Positions 1 through 8,680 of a DNA stretch of 59,576 bases are shown piece by piece. The notes under the pieces were generated by a model. That model did no database searches and was not told the DNA's origin. It was given only the letters and a program-made list of their open reading frames with translations. How positions within the stretch are numbered: the stretch's first letter is position 1; each line of letters starts with the position of its first letter. Source of the DNA: Actinomycetota bacterium (lineage in GTDB: Bacteria; Actinomycetota; Acidimicrobiia; Acidimicrobiales; JAJPHE01); assembly GCA_021325435.1 (NCBI GenBank), contig JAJPHE010000042.1:1-59576 (forward strand), read 5' to 3'. The translations under genes were made by a program, and so were the position numbers.

Positions 1-16
1 AGAGCACCGACTACCG

Positions 17-781
17 ATGAGACCAGAGTTGTTCGACCTCGTTGGCAAGGTGGCGGTGGTGACCGGCGGCAGCCGCGGCATCGGCCGGGCCGTGGCCGAG
101 GGTTTAGCCGCCGCCGGGGCCGACGTGGTGGTGGCCAGCCGCAAGCTCGAAGCGTGCGAGGCCGCCGCCCGCCAGATCGCCCAGAGCACCGGCCGGCGGG
201 TGCTGCCTGTCGCCTGCCACGTCGGACGCTGGGACGACTGCGATCGGCTGGTCGACGCGGTGTACCGGGAATTCGGCCACTGCGAGGTGCTGGTGAACAA
301 CGCCGGCATGTCGCCGCTCTACCCCGACCTCCAGTCGGTGACCGAAGAGCTCTACGACAAGGTCCACGCCGTCAACGCCCGGGGCCCCTTCCGCTTGGCC
401 GCCCTCTTCGGCGCCCGCATGAGCGGCGACAACGGCGGATCGATCATCAACGTCTCGACGGCGGGGGCGCTGCGGCCAACCGCCGGTGATCTCCCCTACG
501 CCATGGCCAAAGCCGGCCTGAACGCCCTCACCCTCGGGCTGGCCGGAGCTTGGGCCCCCAAGGTCCGGGCCAACGTGGTCCTGCCCGGCGCCTTCGACAC
601 CGACATCGCCCGGGCGTGGCCGGCTGAGCAAAGGGAGCTGGCGGCCCGGCACAACCCGATGGGCCGCATCGGGATGCCCGGCGACCTGGTGGGGCTGTGT
701 GTGTTCCTGGCCAGCGAGGCCTCGGCCTACGTCAACGGGGCCCAGGTGCTGGTCGACGGGGGCGCCTTCCGCAGCCTCTGA
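17..781 (+). CDS. SDR family NAD(P)-dependent oxidoreductase
   Basis: Classical short-chain dehydrogenase/reductase of 254 residues, the usual length of the family. The cofactor-binding motif TGGSRGIG lies at residues 16-23, the NNAG motif near residue 94, and the catalytic Tyr-x3-Lys is Y161/K165 in YAMAKAG. The C-terminal segment with VNGAQVLVDGG is typical of the FabG-like branch, so it probably oxidises or reduces a hydroxyl/keto group in the cytoplasm with NAD(P). The substrate cannot be read from sequence. It starts at an ATG only 16 bases from the window edge, so upstream operon partners are not visible. A small ORF follows on the same strand after about 115 bases. Confidence 0.93.
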   Translation: MRPELFDLVGKVAVVTGGSRGIGRAVAEGLAAAGADVVVASRKLEACEAAARQIAQSTGRRVLPVACHVGRWDDCDRLVDAVYREFGHCEVLVNNAGMSPLYPDLQSVTEELYDKVHAVNARGPFRLAALFGARMSGDNGGSIINVSTAGALRPTAGDLPYAMAKAGLNALTLGLAGAWAPKVRANVVLPGAFDTDIARAWPAEQRELAARHNPMGRIGMPGDLVGLCVFLASEASAYVNGAQVLVDGGAFRSL

Positions 782-852
782 GGGCGCCGGACCGGGCCGA
801 CGGGCCTTTCGACCCTGGCCGGACGTGCCCCCAGCGCTGTACCCACGACATA

Positions 853-870
853 GCCACTCGGAGAAGTGGC
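853..870. promoter_or_regulatory. 6-bp inverted repeat upstream of the small ORF
   Basis: GCCACT and AGTGGC flank a 6-base loop between the SDR stop and the small ORF at 896. It could be a weak hairpin or an operator half-site pair. No U-tract follows, so a terminator is not supported. Confidence 0.2.
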
Positions 871-895
871 ACCAGGGGGAGGACAGGCGACCGAG

Positions 896-1081
896 ATGAC
901 GCGAGACGAGTTCATTGGCCGGATAATCGTTTTCGTCGAGCTCGCCTGCGATCGACCCGACCTGGCCGTCGAGGCCCGCTATCTGGCCTCGGACCTCTGG
1001 GACCAGCTCGGCGCCGGCGACCTGATCGACCTGCGACACCGCGCCCAGGCGGAGTTGGCGGCCCGAACCCGGAAGGCCTGA
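896..1081 (+). CDS. small hypothetical protein
   Basis: A 61-residue ORF beginning MTRDEFIGRIIVF. I do not recognise a family. It looks helical and acidic/amphipathic, with no signal peptide and no cysteines beyond one near the N-terminus. The ATG at 896 is chosen over an in-frame GTG-type start at 866 because a purine-rich GGGGGAGGA lies about 12 bases upstream. It is convergent with the GMC oxidoreductase gene, whose stop is 20 bases away. Codon composition resembles the neighbours, so it is plausibly real, but its short length keeps confidence moderate. Confidence 0.5.
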   Translation: MTRDEFIGRIIVFVELACDRPDLAVEARYLASDLWDQLGAGDLIDLRHRAQAELAARTRKA

Positions 1082-1100
1082 ATCGGAGCCCGGCGGTAGC

Positions 1101-3068
1101 TCAGACGGCCCGGGCGGCCATGGTGTCCCCGTCGAGCTTCTTGAGGACGCCGATCTGGCGGGCCCAGCCGTGGTCGATGTCGGCGTGGGTGTAGGCCCGC
1201 TGGCCGCCGACTCCGGCGAGGACGGCGGCCGCCAGCCAGTACGACAGGGCGTAGATGGTGACCGTCGGGTTGAACCCGCCTGAGGTCGGAAAGAGGCCGC
1301 CCCCGGCGTGGTACAGGTTGTCGAAGGCCCAGTACCGGCCGTAGGGGTCACACGGCCCCCCCGCCGGTTCGAGGGCCATGCGGTGGGTGCCCATGATGTG
1401 CTTGTCCTGGGGGATCTCGCTGAACGGCGTGGCCGAGGTGATCGGCGAGAGGCCGCTGTCCGCCGCCCCGGGCAGGACCGCCGGGGTGGTGGTGTTGATG
1501 GCGGCGGTGAACAGGGGACGCACGTCCGAATAGCGCGAGCCGGGCCCTCCGATGCTGTCGAGGAGCTCAAGAAGCTTGGGCGTGTAGTAGGCGGACGCCG
1601 CCAGCTCGTAGGGGTGGTTCTTGTAGGTGATGCGCGGCACCGGCTGGCCGTAGACGTCGACGATGTCGGGGTCGAGGTCCACGTAGTTGGTGAGCTGGGG
1701 CATGTCCTGGCCCTGCAGGGTGAATGCGGCCAGGTGGTTGCGGAACGGCCCTACGTGCATGAACGACTTGTGGCGCTCGCCCCAGAAGCCGAAGGACAGC
1801 TCGGTCGCCTCCTGGATGGGGTTGAGGTTGCCGCCCATCTCGAGGATTCCGCCCATCGGCACCGTCGGGTCGAACTGGGCGGGCGAGGGCCCCGACCCCA
1901 CGAAGGCGTCGAGGGTGTGGGTGCTGGTCCGGCCCCGGTAGGAGTGGACGTTCTTGTTGAGAATGGCCAGCGCCGTGGTCTGCAGGTGCAGCATCAGGTT
2001 GCGACCGAGCAGCCCGCTCGGCTCGGTGGGGCTGGTCTTCAGCGAGCTGAGGTTGCTCTCGTCCGGCCGGGGCGCGATCCCCGACAGGTAGCTGAGGCGG
2101 GTGGCTTCGATGGGAGTGTTGGCCAGCACCACCAGGTCGGCGGCCAGCGTCTGGGGTCGGCCGGAGGAGTCGATGTAGCGCACGCCCCGCGCCCGGTGCC
2201 GGCGCCCCGGTGAACGGGGCGGGTCCCAGAGCACCTCGATGACGTTGGCCTCGGAGATGAGCGTGGCCCCGGCGGCCAGGGCGTCGTTCAGCTGCCAGAT
2301 GCCCCCTGACTTGGCGTTGTTGGGGCAACCGAAGTCGAGGCAGAACCCGCAGTCCACACAGGGCGGCCGGCCCCGGTAGGGACGGGAGAGGACGGCCGTC
2401 GGCACGGGGGCCGGGTGGTAGCCCAGCCGTTGGGCGGCGTCGGCCAGCAGGAGGCTGTTCAGCTGGGGCACCCCGGGGGGGAGCGGGTACGGCGTGGACC
2501 GGGGCGACTCGTAGGGGTTGGGATTGACCACCCGACCGGAGCGGTCGCGGTGGGCCGGCCCCTGGATGCCGACCACCTCCTCGGTGACGGCGTAGAAGAT
2601 CTCGATGTGCCGGTAGGCCATCGGCCAGTCGGTGTAGGTCGTCCCCGGGATGGCCGGCCGGTTGGCCGGCGCCCCACTTCCCGCGTTCATCAGCTGGTTG
2701 GTGATGAAGTCGACCTCGCGCCAGCGCCGGGCCTTGACGTCGGCATGGGTGTAGGTGCCGCCGACCGTTACCGCCAGGTTGTCGACGTCGCCGACGAAGG
2801 TGCGGGGACCGGCCGACGGGTCGGTGCGGAAGGTGCGGGGCTCGAGGAGGGGGTCCTGGTCGAACGGCGCCACGGCATGGGACTCGTAGGCCACCTCGTC
2901 GTTGGCGAACACGTTGGTGACCTGGGCCGGGTCCCCCCCGAGGCCGACCCAGTAGTTGCGGCCCTTCTCGAGAACGATGACGTCGTAGGCGCCGCTCTTG
3001 GCCAGCAGCCGGGCCACGGTGGACCCGGCCGGGCCGCTGCCGACGATCACCGCCCGGGGCCTGCTCAC
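1101..3068 (-). CDS. GMC family oxidoreductase (gluconate 2-dehydrogenase large-subunit-like)
   Basis: FAD-dependent glucose-methanol-choline oxidoreductase of 655 residues. The N-terminal Rossmann motif GSGPAGSTVARLL lies at about residues 11-23 with the acidic ribose-binding VLEKG after it. A Cys-rich CVDCGFCLDFGCPNNAK segment sits mid-protein. The C-terminal GMC domain carries MGTHRMALEP and the GGFNPTVTIYAL segment, where the family's catalytic His/Asn pair lies. It probably oxidises a sugar, polyol or alcohol. The GTG start overlaps the stop of the upstream Tat-signal gene by 4 nt (GTGA), so the two are translationally coupled and likely form a complex, as in flavin-dependent gluconate/fructose-type dehydrogenases. 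No cytochrome c subunit is nearby, so the electron acceptor is unclear. Confidence 0.9.
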   Translation of the reverse strand: MSRPRAVIVGSGPAGSTVARLLAKSGAYDVIVLEKGRNYWVGLGGDPAQVTNVFANDEVAYESHAVAPFDQDPLLEPRTFRTDPSAGPRTFVGDVDNLAVTVGGTYTHADVKARRWREVDFITNQLMNAGSGAPANRPAIPGTTYTDWPMAYRHIEIFYAVTEEVVGIQGPAHRDRSGRVVNPNPYESPRSTPYPLPPGVPQLNSLLLADAAQRLGYHPAPVPTAVLSRPYRGRPPCVDCGFCLDFGCPNNAKSGGIWQLNDALAAGATLISEANVIEVLWDPPRSPGRRHRARGVRYIDSSGRPQTLAADLVVLANTPIEATRLSYLSGIAPRPDESNLSSLKTSPTEPSGLLGRNLMLHLQTTALAILNKNVHSYRGRTSTHTLDAFVGSGPSPAQFDPTVPMGGILEMGGNLNPIQEATELSFGFWGERHKSFMHVGPFRNHLAAFTLQGQDMPQLTNYVDLDPDIVDVYGQPVPRITYKNHPYELAASAYYTPKLLELLDSIGGPGSRYSDVRPLFTAAINTTTPAVLPGAADSGLSPITSATPFSEIPQDKHIMGTHRMALEPAGGPCDPYGRYWAFDNLYHAGGGLFPTSGGFNPTVTIYALSYWLAAAVLAGVGGQRAYTHADIDHGWARQIGVLKKLDGDTMAARAV

Positions 3069-4171
3069 GGTGCCACCCCAATCTGCTTGATGGCGCCGCG
3101 GGCCCGCAGGGCCTCGACCAGCGGAGCGACGTCGGTAGCTCCCAGGTCCGGGGTGGGCAGGCCGTTGTCGTCGAAGGTCGACACCGGGCGGTGCTCCACG
3201 TAGTAACCGCTCGGCTGGTACACGCCGGCTTGGCCGAACCCGGCGTTGGACATCTGCCCGGCCGGGGGAACGGTGAGGTGCTCGTCCCAGATGCTGCTGC
3301 CGAGCGGCTGGGTGTCACCTTCCCACCCGATGTCGTGCCACACCGGGTTCACGTGCTGGCCCCGGTACTCCGGGAGCCCGTAGGTGCCCTGGAACGTGTT
3401 GATCACGAGAGTGGGAAACAGGGCACGGGCCGCAGCGGGGGCCACCGGAAGCTGGCCCACGATCACGTTGCCGGCTGTTTCGATCATCAGGTCCTGCTGT
3501 TCGGTAGAGGCCTTGGCGAACGGAGTGGCGAACAGCGACTCCGAGTAGCTGTTGAAGGCGTCGAGGCCCTGGTCGTAGAGGGCCTGCAGGCCGCCGGGGC
3601 CAGGGGCCGGAATCAGCCCGTCCGCAACCTGCTTGGCCCAGACCCGAGAGACCCCCGGCGGCGCCGCCTTCAGGGCGTTGTCCGGCCCCTCGATGGCCGC
3701 CTGCCAGGACAGTTGTTGGAGCGGGTTGAGCGGCAAGTAGTGACCCTGAGACCCGGTGAGGAACGAGTCGGGCGGATAGGACGACGAAGCGGCACCGGTC
3801 TGGTAGTCGGGGTAGGCGTTGCGCCCGCTGAAGGGGCCGCGTAGGTAGATGGCGGGGTTGTCGGCCACCGCCGGGGGAAGTGAGAAAGCGCCCAGGAGGC
3901 GGTCGATGAAGACGTAGGCCAGGGCCTCGGCCGCGCCCGGCGAGGTAACTGTGCCCGGGGCCGACCGGTCGGTGGGGACGATCCGGGCGCAGAGGGCCTG
4001 AAGCGTCGCCAGCCGGGCGGATCCCGCCTTGAGGTAGTAGGTGGTGGGCGGCGCGCCGGCGCCCGAGGCGATGGCCTGGGCCGTTCTCAACAGGTCGAGG
4101 GGCAGGGCCACCGCCGCCCCAGTGCCGAGCGCGGCGGCGAGAAACCGCCGGCGCGAAAGCCTGCTGCTCAC
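3065..4171 (-). CDS. Tat-exported gluconate 2-dehydrogenase subunit 3 family protein
   Basis: A 368-residue protein with an N-terminal twin-arginine signal (SRRRFLAAALGTG followed by a hydrophobic run) and then a domain resembling gluconate 2-dehydrogenase subunit 3 (ARIVPTDRSAPG near the start, DRLLGAF later). In known systems this small subunit escorts the folded flavin subunit through Tat and helps stability. The GTG at 4171 is preferred because GGAGG lies 5 bases upstream; an in-frame GTG at 4195 would add eight residues. It overlaps the GMC gene by 4 nt, supporting export of a two-subunit complex. It is larger than the roughly 200-250 residues usual for subunit 3, with a C-terminal extension of unknown role. 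Confidence 0.8.
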   Translation of the reverse strand: MSSRLSRRRFLAAALGTGAAVALPLDLLRTAQAIASGAGAPPTTYYLKAGSARLATLQALCARIVPTDRSAPGTVTSPGAAEALAYVFIDRLLGAFSLPPAVADNPAIYLRGPFSGRNAYPDYQTGAASSSYPPDSFLTGSQGHYLPLNPLQQLSWQAAIEGPDNALKAAPPGVSRVWAKQVADGLIPAPGPGGLQALYDQGLDAFNSYSESLFATPFAKASTEQQDLMIETAGNVIVGQLPVAPAAARALFPTLVINTFQGTYGLPEYRGQHVNPVWHDIGWEGDTQPLGSSIWDEHLTVPPAGQMSNAGFGQAGVYQPSGYYVEHRPVSTFDDNGLPTPDLGATDVAPLVEALRARGAIKQIGVAP

Positions 4172-4228
4172 CACCACCTCCGCGTACCGAGCCACAGCAC
4201 CTTCGCTGCCGGACCACGAAAGTCCTGC

Positions 4229-4555
4229 CTAACGCGACTGTCGGCCCACGTGGACGGCCAGCCAGCTCGTCCCCGGGACGGTCCGGACCAGACGGTGAGG
4301 GGTGTTCGCTGGCAGCATCACCCACTCCCCCGCCTCCAGTTCGAGCTCGTGACCAGCGGCCTCGAGGACGGCCCCGCCGGCCAGCACCACCACCCACTCG
4401 TCGTGTTCCTGGAGGTAGTCGACGGGACCGTCGAGAGTCCCGCTGAGGATCTGTTCGATCTCGACCTCTCCCACCCGCGCGACCAGCTCAGACCGCTCAC
4501 CGGTCGAAGGGGCGGCCCGGTGGTGGGCGAGCCGGCCCCGGCGGATAGGAGCCAC
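4229..4555 (-). CDS. cupin domain-containing protein
   Basis: Small single-domain cupin of 108 residues. The two cupin motifs are recognisable: DEWVVVLAGGAVLE around residues 51-64 and GEWVMLPANTPHRL around residues 76-89. Metal-binding residues are partly replaced (one clear His in TPHRL), so enzymatic activity is uncertain. It lies about 57 bases upstream of the Tat-signal subunit on the same strand and may be the first gene of that operon. It is divergent from the subtilase operon. A GTG start is assumed. It could be a sugar-binding or regulatory cupin; the sequence does not say which. Confidence 0.75.
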   Translation of the reverse strand: MAPIRRGRLAHHRAAPSTGERSELVARVGEVEIEQILSGTLDGPVDYLQEHDEWVVVLAGGAVLEAAGHELELEAGEWVMLPANTPHRLVRTVPGTSWLAVHVGRQSR

Positions 4556-4626
4556 GGCCGGCCGAGGTTAGGCGAGGCCCCGACAGGATTGCGGTCGTCG
4601 GGTGGCGAAATCCCGTCGGACCGGAA

Positions 4627-4635
4627 CCCCCCCCC
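4627..4635. repeat. C9 homopolymer tract in a divergent promoter region
   Basis: Nine consecutive cytosines 16 bases before the GTG start of the subtilase gene, inside the 96-base divergent intergenic region. Such tracts can slip, and this one sits close to the likely ribosome-binding segment GGGAGA. Confidence 0.5.
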
Positions 4636-4651
4636 GTTCGGGAGATCATTG

Positions 4652-7600
4652 GTGCCAACGATTACCGGGGCCTTCGCTGCCCGCCGCCGGCTGGCGGTCG
4701 GCGCTGCCGTCGCAGGCCTGTTGACCAGTTCAATCGCCGCCCAGGCGCTGCAAGGCCGGGGGGCGACACCTAGCGTGGCTCCTGCTCCGGGCATCGGTGG
4801 CCCGGCGGCCCCTGTCCCCTCCGGCAGCCCGAGTCGGGCGAGCTGTCCTCCGGTGCCCTCCAACCAGGGGGGTCCGGGTCAGGAGGCCCAGACGGCGACC
4901 GGCACGTTCCCCTGGCCGTCGCGGCCCCAGACGGTGGCCAATCCCGAGGACTACTCCGCCTACGACCACACCCCGCCGGCTGACCCCCCGGTCCGTCCGG
5001 CCAACTGGTCGAACGGGGGCGGCGACTGGAAGCTGACCAGCGCCCGCTCCACCGACCCCCGCGTCGACATGAACCCTCAGGAGCTCTGCGGGGTGGAGGG
5101 CAACAGCGTCGACGCGGCGTGGAAGGTCACGACCGGTCGGCCTGACACGGTGATCGCCGTGACCGACTCGGGCATCGAGTGGTGCGCCCCGGCGGTGGTG
5201 AACAAGATCTACCTGAACCGTCAGGCGTTGCCCTATCCCGAGAACAGCGCGGGGCTCACCAAGCCCCAGCTCGAGGCGGCCGGGGTCACCTTCGCCGACA
5301 GCGACCCCTACGACCTGAACAACAGCGGTGTCTTCAATGTCGCCCAGTACGCCAACGATCCGCGTATCTCCAGTCACTTCTGCGCCGGCAGCGGGTATGC
5401 CGGAGTGTCGCCCGAGGACCTGATCCGGGCTTTCGGGCAGCCGTCGTCGCCCTTCTACTACGGCCACTCCGGGCCGGCCGGGTTCACCGAGGCCATCGCC
5501 GGGTGGAACTTCGTGGACGACACCAACGACCCCTACGACGACGTGCACTACGACCACGGCACCGGGGAAGCGACCGACTCGACCGGAGCAGCCGACGCCC
5601 TGGGCCAGGAGGTCGGAACCTGCCCCAACTGCATGGTGCTGCCGATCCGCGTCGGGGACAGCTTCATCGCCACCGGCAGCGACTTCGCCCAGGGAGTCGC
5701 CTTCGCCGTCGACAGCGGCGCCAACGTGGTCCAGGAGGCACTGGGGACGCTCGACGAGACCACCAGCGCCCGCCAGGCCATCCAGTACGCCAACGCTCAC
5801 GGCGTGCCCGTCATCGCCAGCGCGGCCGACGAGGAGGCCGAGCACCACAACGAGCCGGCGAACCTGCCCGGGACCATCGTGGTCAACAGCATCACCAGGG
5901 CACCCGACGTCAACGGCAATTCGCTGTACAGCCCGCCCAGCTATCTCTACCTCAACGGCTGCACCAACTACGGGGCCAACATCTCGGTGAGCGTGGAGAG
6001 CGCCAGCTGCTCCTCGGAGGCGACCGGCAAGACGGGAGGGGTGGTTGGCCTGATCGAGTCGGCCGCCCGCGATCTGTACGACGCCGGCAAGCTTGCTGCC
6101 TATCCCAACACCAGTAGCGCCACCGGCCAGCCGGTGGTGCTGTCGGCCACCGAGGTCCGCGAGCTCATCACCATGGCGGCCGACGACGTCGACTTCCAGA
6201 CGGCCGCGCCCCCCTTCGGCCCCCCGGACAACTACGCGGTGGTTGCTCCGGTGCCGACCACCCGCTACCCGACCCAGCCCGGCTTCGACATGTACACCGG
6301 CTACGGGCGGCTCAACGCCGGCCGCATCCTCTCCATGCTCCAGCAGGGGCAGATCCCGCCCGAGGCGTCGTTCGGGTCCATGGACTGGTTCCAGACCTAC
6401 GACCCGACCTCGTCGACCATGCAGGTGCCGCTGTCGGCCGCGGCGGTGCGGACCAAGACGGGCCGGTTCACCTGGCATCTCCAGTACGGGATCGGCACCC
6501 AACCCGAGCCCGGCGCCTGGTACGACATCAAGTCCGGCGACCAGAAGAACCTGCCCCAGAGCGTGGCCTTGAAGCCGGACGACCTGGCCAAGATCGCCGC
6601 CCATTTGCCGCCCACCACCGACTCTTCCGGGGGAACAGGGCCCGGTGGGCGGCCCAACCCGGACGCCTTCGCCTTCACCCTCCGCCTGGTCGTGACGGAC
6701 GCCCACGGACTGGTGGGCATGGACCGCAGGACAGAGTTCCTGCACCACGACCAGACCCTGCTCACCGCGGCCAGCGACCAGAACGGTGACACGGCCCCGG
6801 GAGCGGTGGGCTTCCGGCCGGGGGGATCGGTGGACGCCCCGCCCACCCTGGCGCCCATCGCCACCGGAAAAAACGGAAAGGCGCTCAACGCCCTCATCGT
6901 CGCCACCGCCGACGGTGACATCCACGCCTACCAAGCGAATCCCGGGGGCGGCGGCGTCTCGTTGCAGGAGTTGAGCGGTTGGCCCGTCCACACCGCCGCC
7001 CTCGACAGCCACGCCGGCGAACCGGCGTACGCCACCGGGGCGGTGACGATCCCCCGTTCCAGCATCGTCGGGGGCGTCGCCGTCGGGGCCCTCGGCGGCC
7101 CGGGGACGGGCGTCGACGTCGTCGCCACCGACGTGACCGGCCACATCTACGCGTGGAACGGGGCGGGCACCCTGCTGTGGGAGGCGACGACCAACCCGGC
7201 CTACTCGGGACCGGCGGTGCGTGACCCGCACAACCGGGTGTTGAAGGGGATCATCGGGGCGCCGGCCCTGGCCCACCTGGAGAGCTCCAGCCAACTCGAC
7301 GTGGTCGTCTCGTCGATGGACCGTCACGTCTACGCCTTCCGCCCGGACGGAAGCCCCGTGCCCGGTTGGCCGGTGCTGGTGGTCGACCCCGCCCAGGTGA
7401 AGTCGGTCGATCCCACCACCCACAAGGTCACCTTCGCGGCGGGCTCCGCCGTGGAGCAGGGCACCAAGCTCCTCGACACTCCGGCCATCGGGGATCTCAA
7501 CGGCAACCTGGCCGGCCTGCAGGACGTGGTGGTGGGGAGCAACGAGGAGTACGGCGGCCAGCCCAACGTCAGCGTGGTGGACCCCATCAACTGGGCCGTC

Positions 7601-8680
7601 GGGCAGGCCCCGCTGCTCAACCCGGCCAACAGCCGGGTCTACGCCATCGACCCCCACGGCTCCAAGGCGGGCCAACCGAATCCGGGTGCGGCCCAGCCCG
7701 ACGCCAACGCGTTCCTACCCGGCTGGCCGGTCCCCATCGGCGACTTCGACGCCGGCTTGTTGCCCGACGTCGGTGACGGCACCAGCGCCAGCCCGACGCT
7801 GGCCGACCTCGGCAGCGACGGGCATCTCGAGACCGGCGCCATGACCACCGTCGGGCCGGGCTACGTGCTCAAGCCCGACGGCTCGTCCTACCTCGGAACC
7901 GGGCCGGACGGACGCCCTCGCGTCCTGTCCACCCAGCCGACTGGGCCGCTGTCCAACTCCCCCGAGTACCCCAGCCTGCCTTCCCTCGGCATGCCGGTGT
8001 TCGCGCCGCTCGGCGCCACCGCGCCCGGCATCAGCATGATCGCCCCCGCCACCAGCGTCGGCAAGGCCCTGGATGCGGCTCTTCCCGCCGAACAGCAGCC
8101 CAACGACAACCAGGTCGACGCCTGGAGCACGACGGGCCACTTCCAGGCCGCCTTCCCCCAAGTGATGAACGACCTCCAGTTCATCGTGCAGCCGATCGTC
8201 GCCAATGTCGGAGGTGACGGCGCCGGCCCCTATGTAGTCGAGGGCAGCGCCACCTACGACATCCGGGCGATCAACGCCTCGGGCCAGGAGGCCCCGAGCT
8301 TTCCCAAGTTCACCGGCGGCTGGATGGTGAACAGCCCCTCGTTCGGCCCCCTCGGCGACCTCGACCATCAGATCCTGGCCGCCGGTACCCGGGAGGGCAA
8401 CCTTTTGATCTGGGAGACGTCCACCTCGGCCTGCGCCGACAGCGGCCCGTGGCCCCGAGAGCACCACGATCTCTGGAACACCGGGAACCTCCAGACCACC
8501 GGCGGGGCGGCCCAGCCTGCCGGCCAACAGTGCGCCGGCGCGTCTACCGGGCCGCTGCCCGGGGGCGCCCTCCCCGGGCCGGGAGTGCCGGCCCTACCGC
8601 CGGCGCCACCCGCCTTGCCGTCGACGCCCCCGGGTTTCCTGTCCGGCGCCGTCCGCCAGCTCTCCGGGGGCCGACTGTGA
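4652..8680 (+). CDS. secreted S8-like subtilase with C-terminal FG-GAP-type beta-propeller
   Basis: A 1342-residue protein from a GTG at 4652, preceded by GGGAGA. The upstream reading-frame extension is antisense to the cupin gene and is rejected. The N-terminus has a basic-plus-hydrophobic signal peptide (AARRRLAVGAAVAGLLTSS). The subtilase triad can be placed: D172 in AVTDSG, H302 in YDHGTG and S455 in CSSEATGKTGG. The usual GTSMAAP around the Ser is altered to SEATGK, and the oxyanion Asn region reads SAADEEAEHHN, so it is a divergent member. From about residue 730 to 1260, repeats such as DVVVSSMDRHVYAF and DVVATDVTGHIYAW indicate an FG-GAP/VCBS-like propeller, followed by a Pro-rich tail. 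It overlaps the ceramidase-like gene by 4 nt, so the two are co-expressed. Confidence 0.85.
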   Translation: MPTITGAFAARRRLAVGAAVAGLLTSSIAAQALQGRGATPSVAPAPGIGGPAAPVPSGSPSRASCPPVPSNQGGPGQEAQTATGTFPWPSRPQTVANPEDYSAYDHTPPADPPVRPANWSNGGGDWKLTSARSTDPRVDMNPQELCGVEGNSVDAAWKVTTGRPDTVIAVTDSGIEWCAPAVVNKIYLNRQALPYPENSAGLTKPQLEAAGVTFADSDPYDLNNSGVFNVAQYANDPRISSHFCAGSGYAGVSPEDLIRAFGQPSSPFYYGHSGPAGFTEAIAGWNFVDDTNDPYDDVHYDHGTGEATDSTGAADALGQEVGTCPNCMVLPIRVGDSFIATGSDFAQGVAFAVDSGANVVQEALGTLDETTSARQAIQYANAHGVPVIASAADEEAEHHNEPANLPGTIVVNSITRAPDVNGNSLYSPPSYLYLNGCTNYGANISVSVESASCSSEATGKTGGVVGLIESAARDLYDAGKLAAYPNTSSATGQPVVLSATEVRELITMAADDVDFQTAAPPFGPPDNYAVVAPVPTTRYPTQPGFDMYTGYGRLNAGRILSMLQQGQIPPEASFGSMDWFQTYDPTSSTMQVPLSAAAVRTKTGRFTWHLQYGIGTQPEPGAWYDIKSGDQKNLPQSVALKPDDLAKIAAHLPPTTDSSGGTGPGGRPNPDAFAFTLRLVVTDAHGLVGMDRRTEFLHHDQTLLTAASDQNGDTAPGAVGFRPGGSVDAPPTLAPIATGKNGKALNALIVATADGDIHAYQANPGGGGVSLQELSGWPVHTAALDSHAGEPAYATGAVTIPRSSIVGGVAVGALGGPGTGVDVVATDVTGHIYAWNGAGTLLWEATTNPAYSGPAVRDPHNRVLKGIIGAPALAHLESSSQLDVVVSSMDRHVYAFRPDGSPVPGWPVLVVDPAQVKSVDPTTHKVTFAAGSAVEQGTKLLDTPAIGDLNGNLAGLQDVVVGSNEEYGGQPNVSVVDPINWAVGQAPLLNPANSRVYAIDPHGSKAGQPNPGAAQPDANAFLPGWPVPIGDFDAGLLPDVGDGTSASPTLADLGSDGHLETGAMTTVGPGYVLKPDGSSYLGTGPDGRPRVLSTQPTGPLSNSPEYPSLPSLGMPVFAPLGATAPGISMIAPATSVGKALDAALPAEQQPNDNQVDAWSTTGHFQAAFPQVMNDLQFIVQPIVANVGGDGAGPYVVEGSATYDIRAINASGQEAPSFPKFTGGWMVNSPSFGPLGDLDHQILAAGTREGNLLIWETSTSACADSGPWPREHHDLWNTGNLQTTGGAAQPAGQQCAGASTGPLPGGALPGPGVPALPPAPPALPSTPPGFLSGAVRQLSGGRL

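Noticed and set aside
4730-7675. 981-residue antisense reading frame
   Set aside because: It is the opposite-strand shadow of the subtilase gene; Arg/Gly/Val-rich composition with no domain, typical of GC-rich antisense frames.
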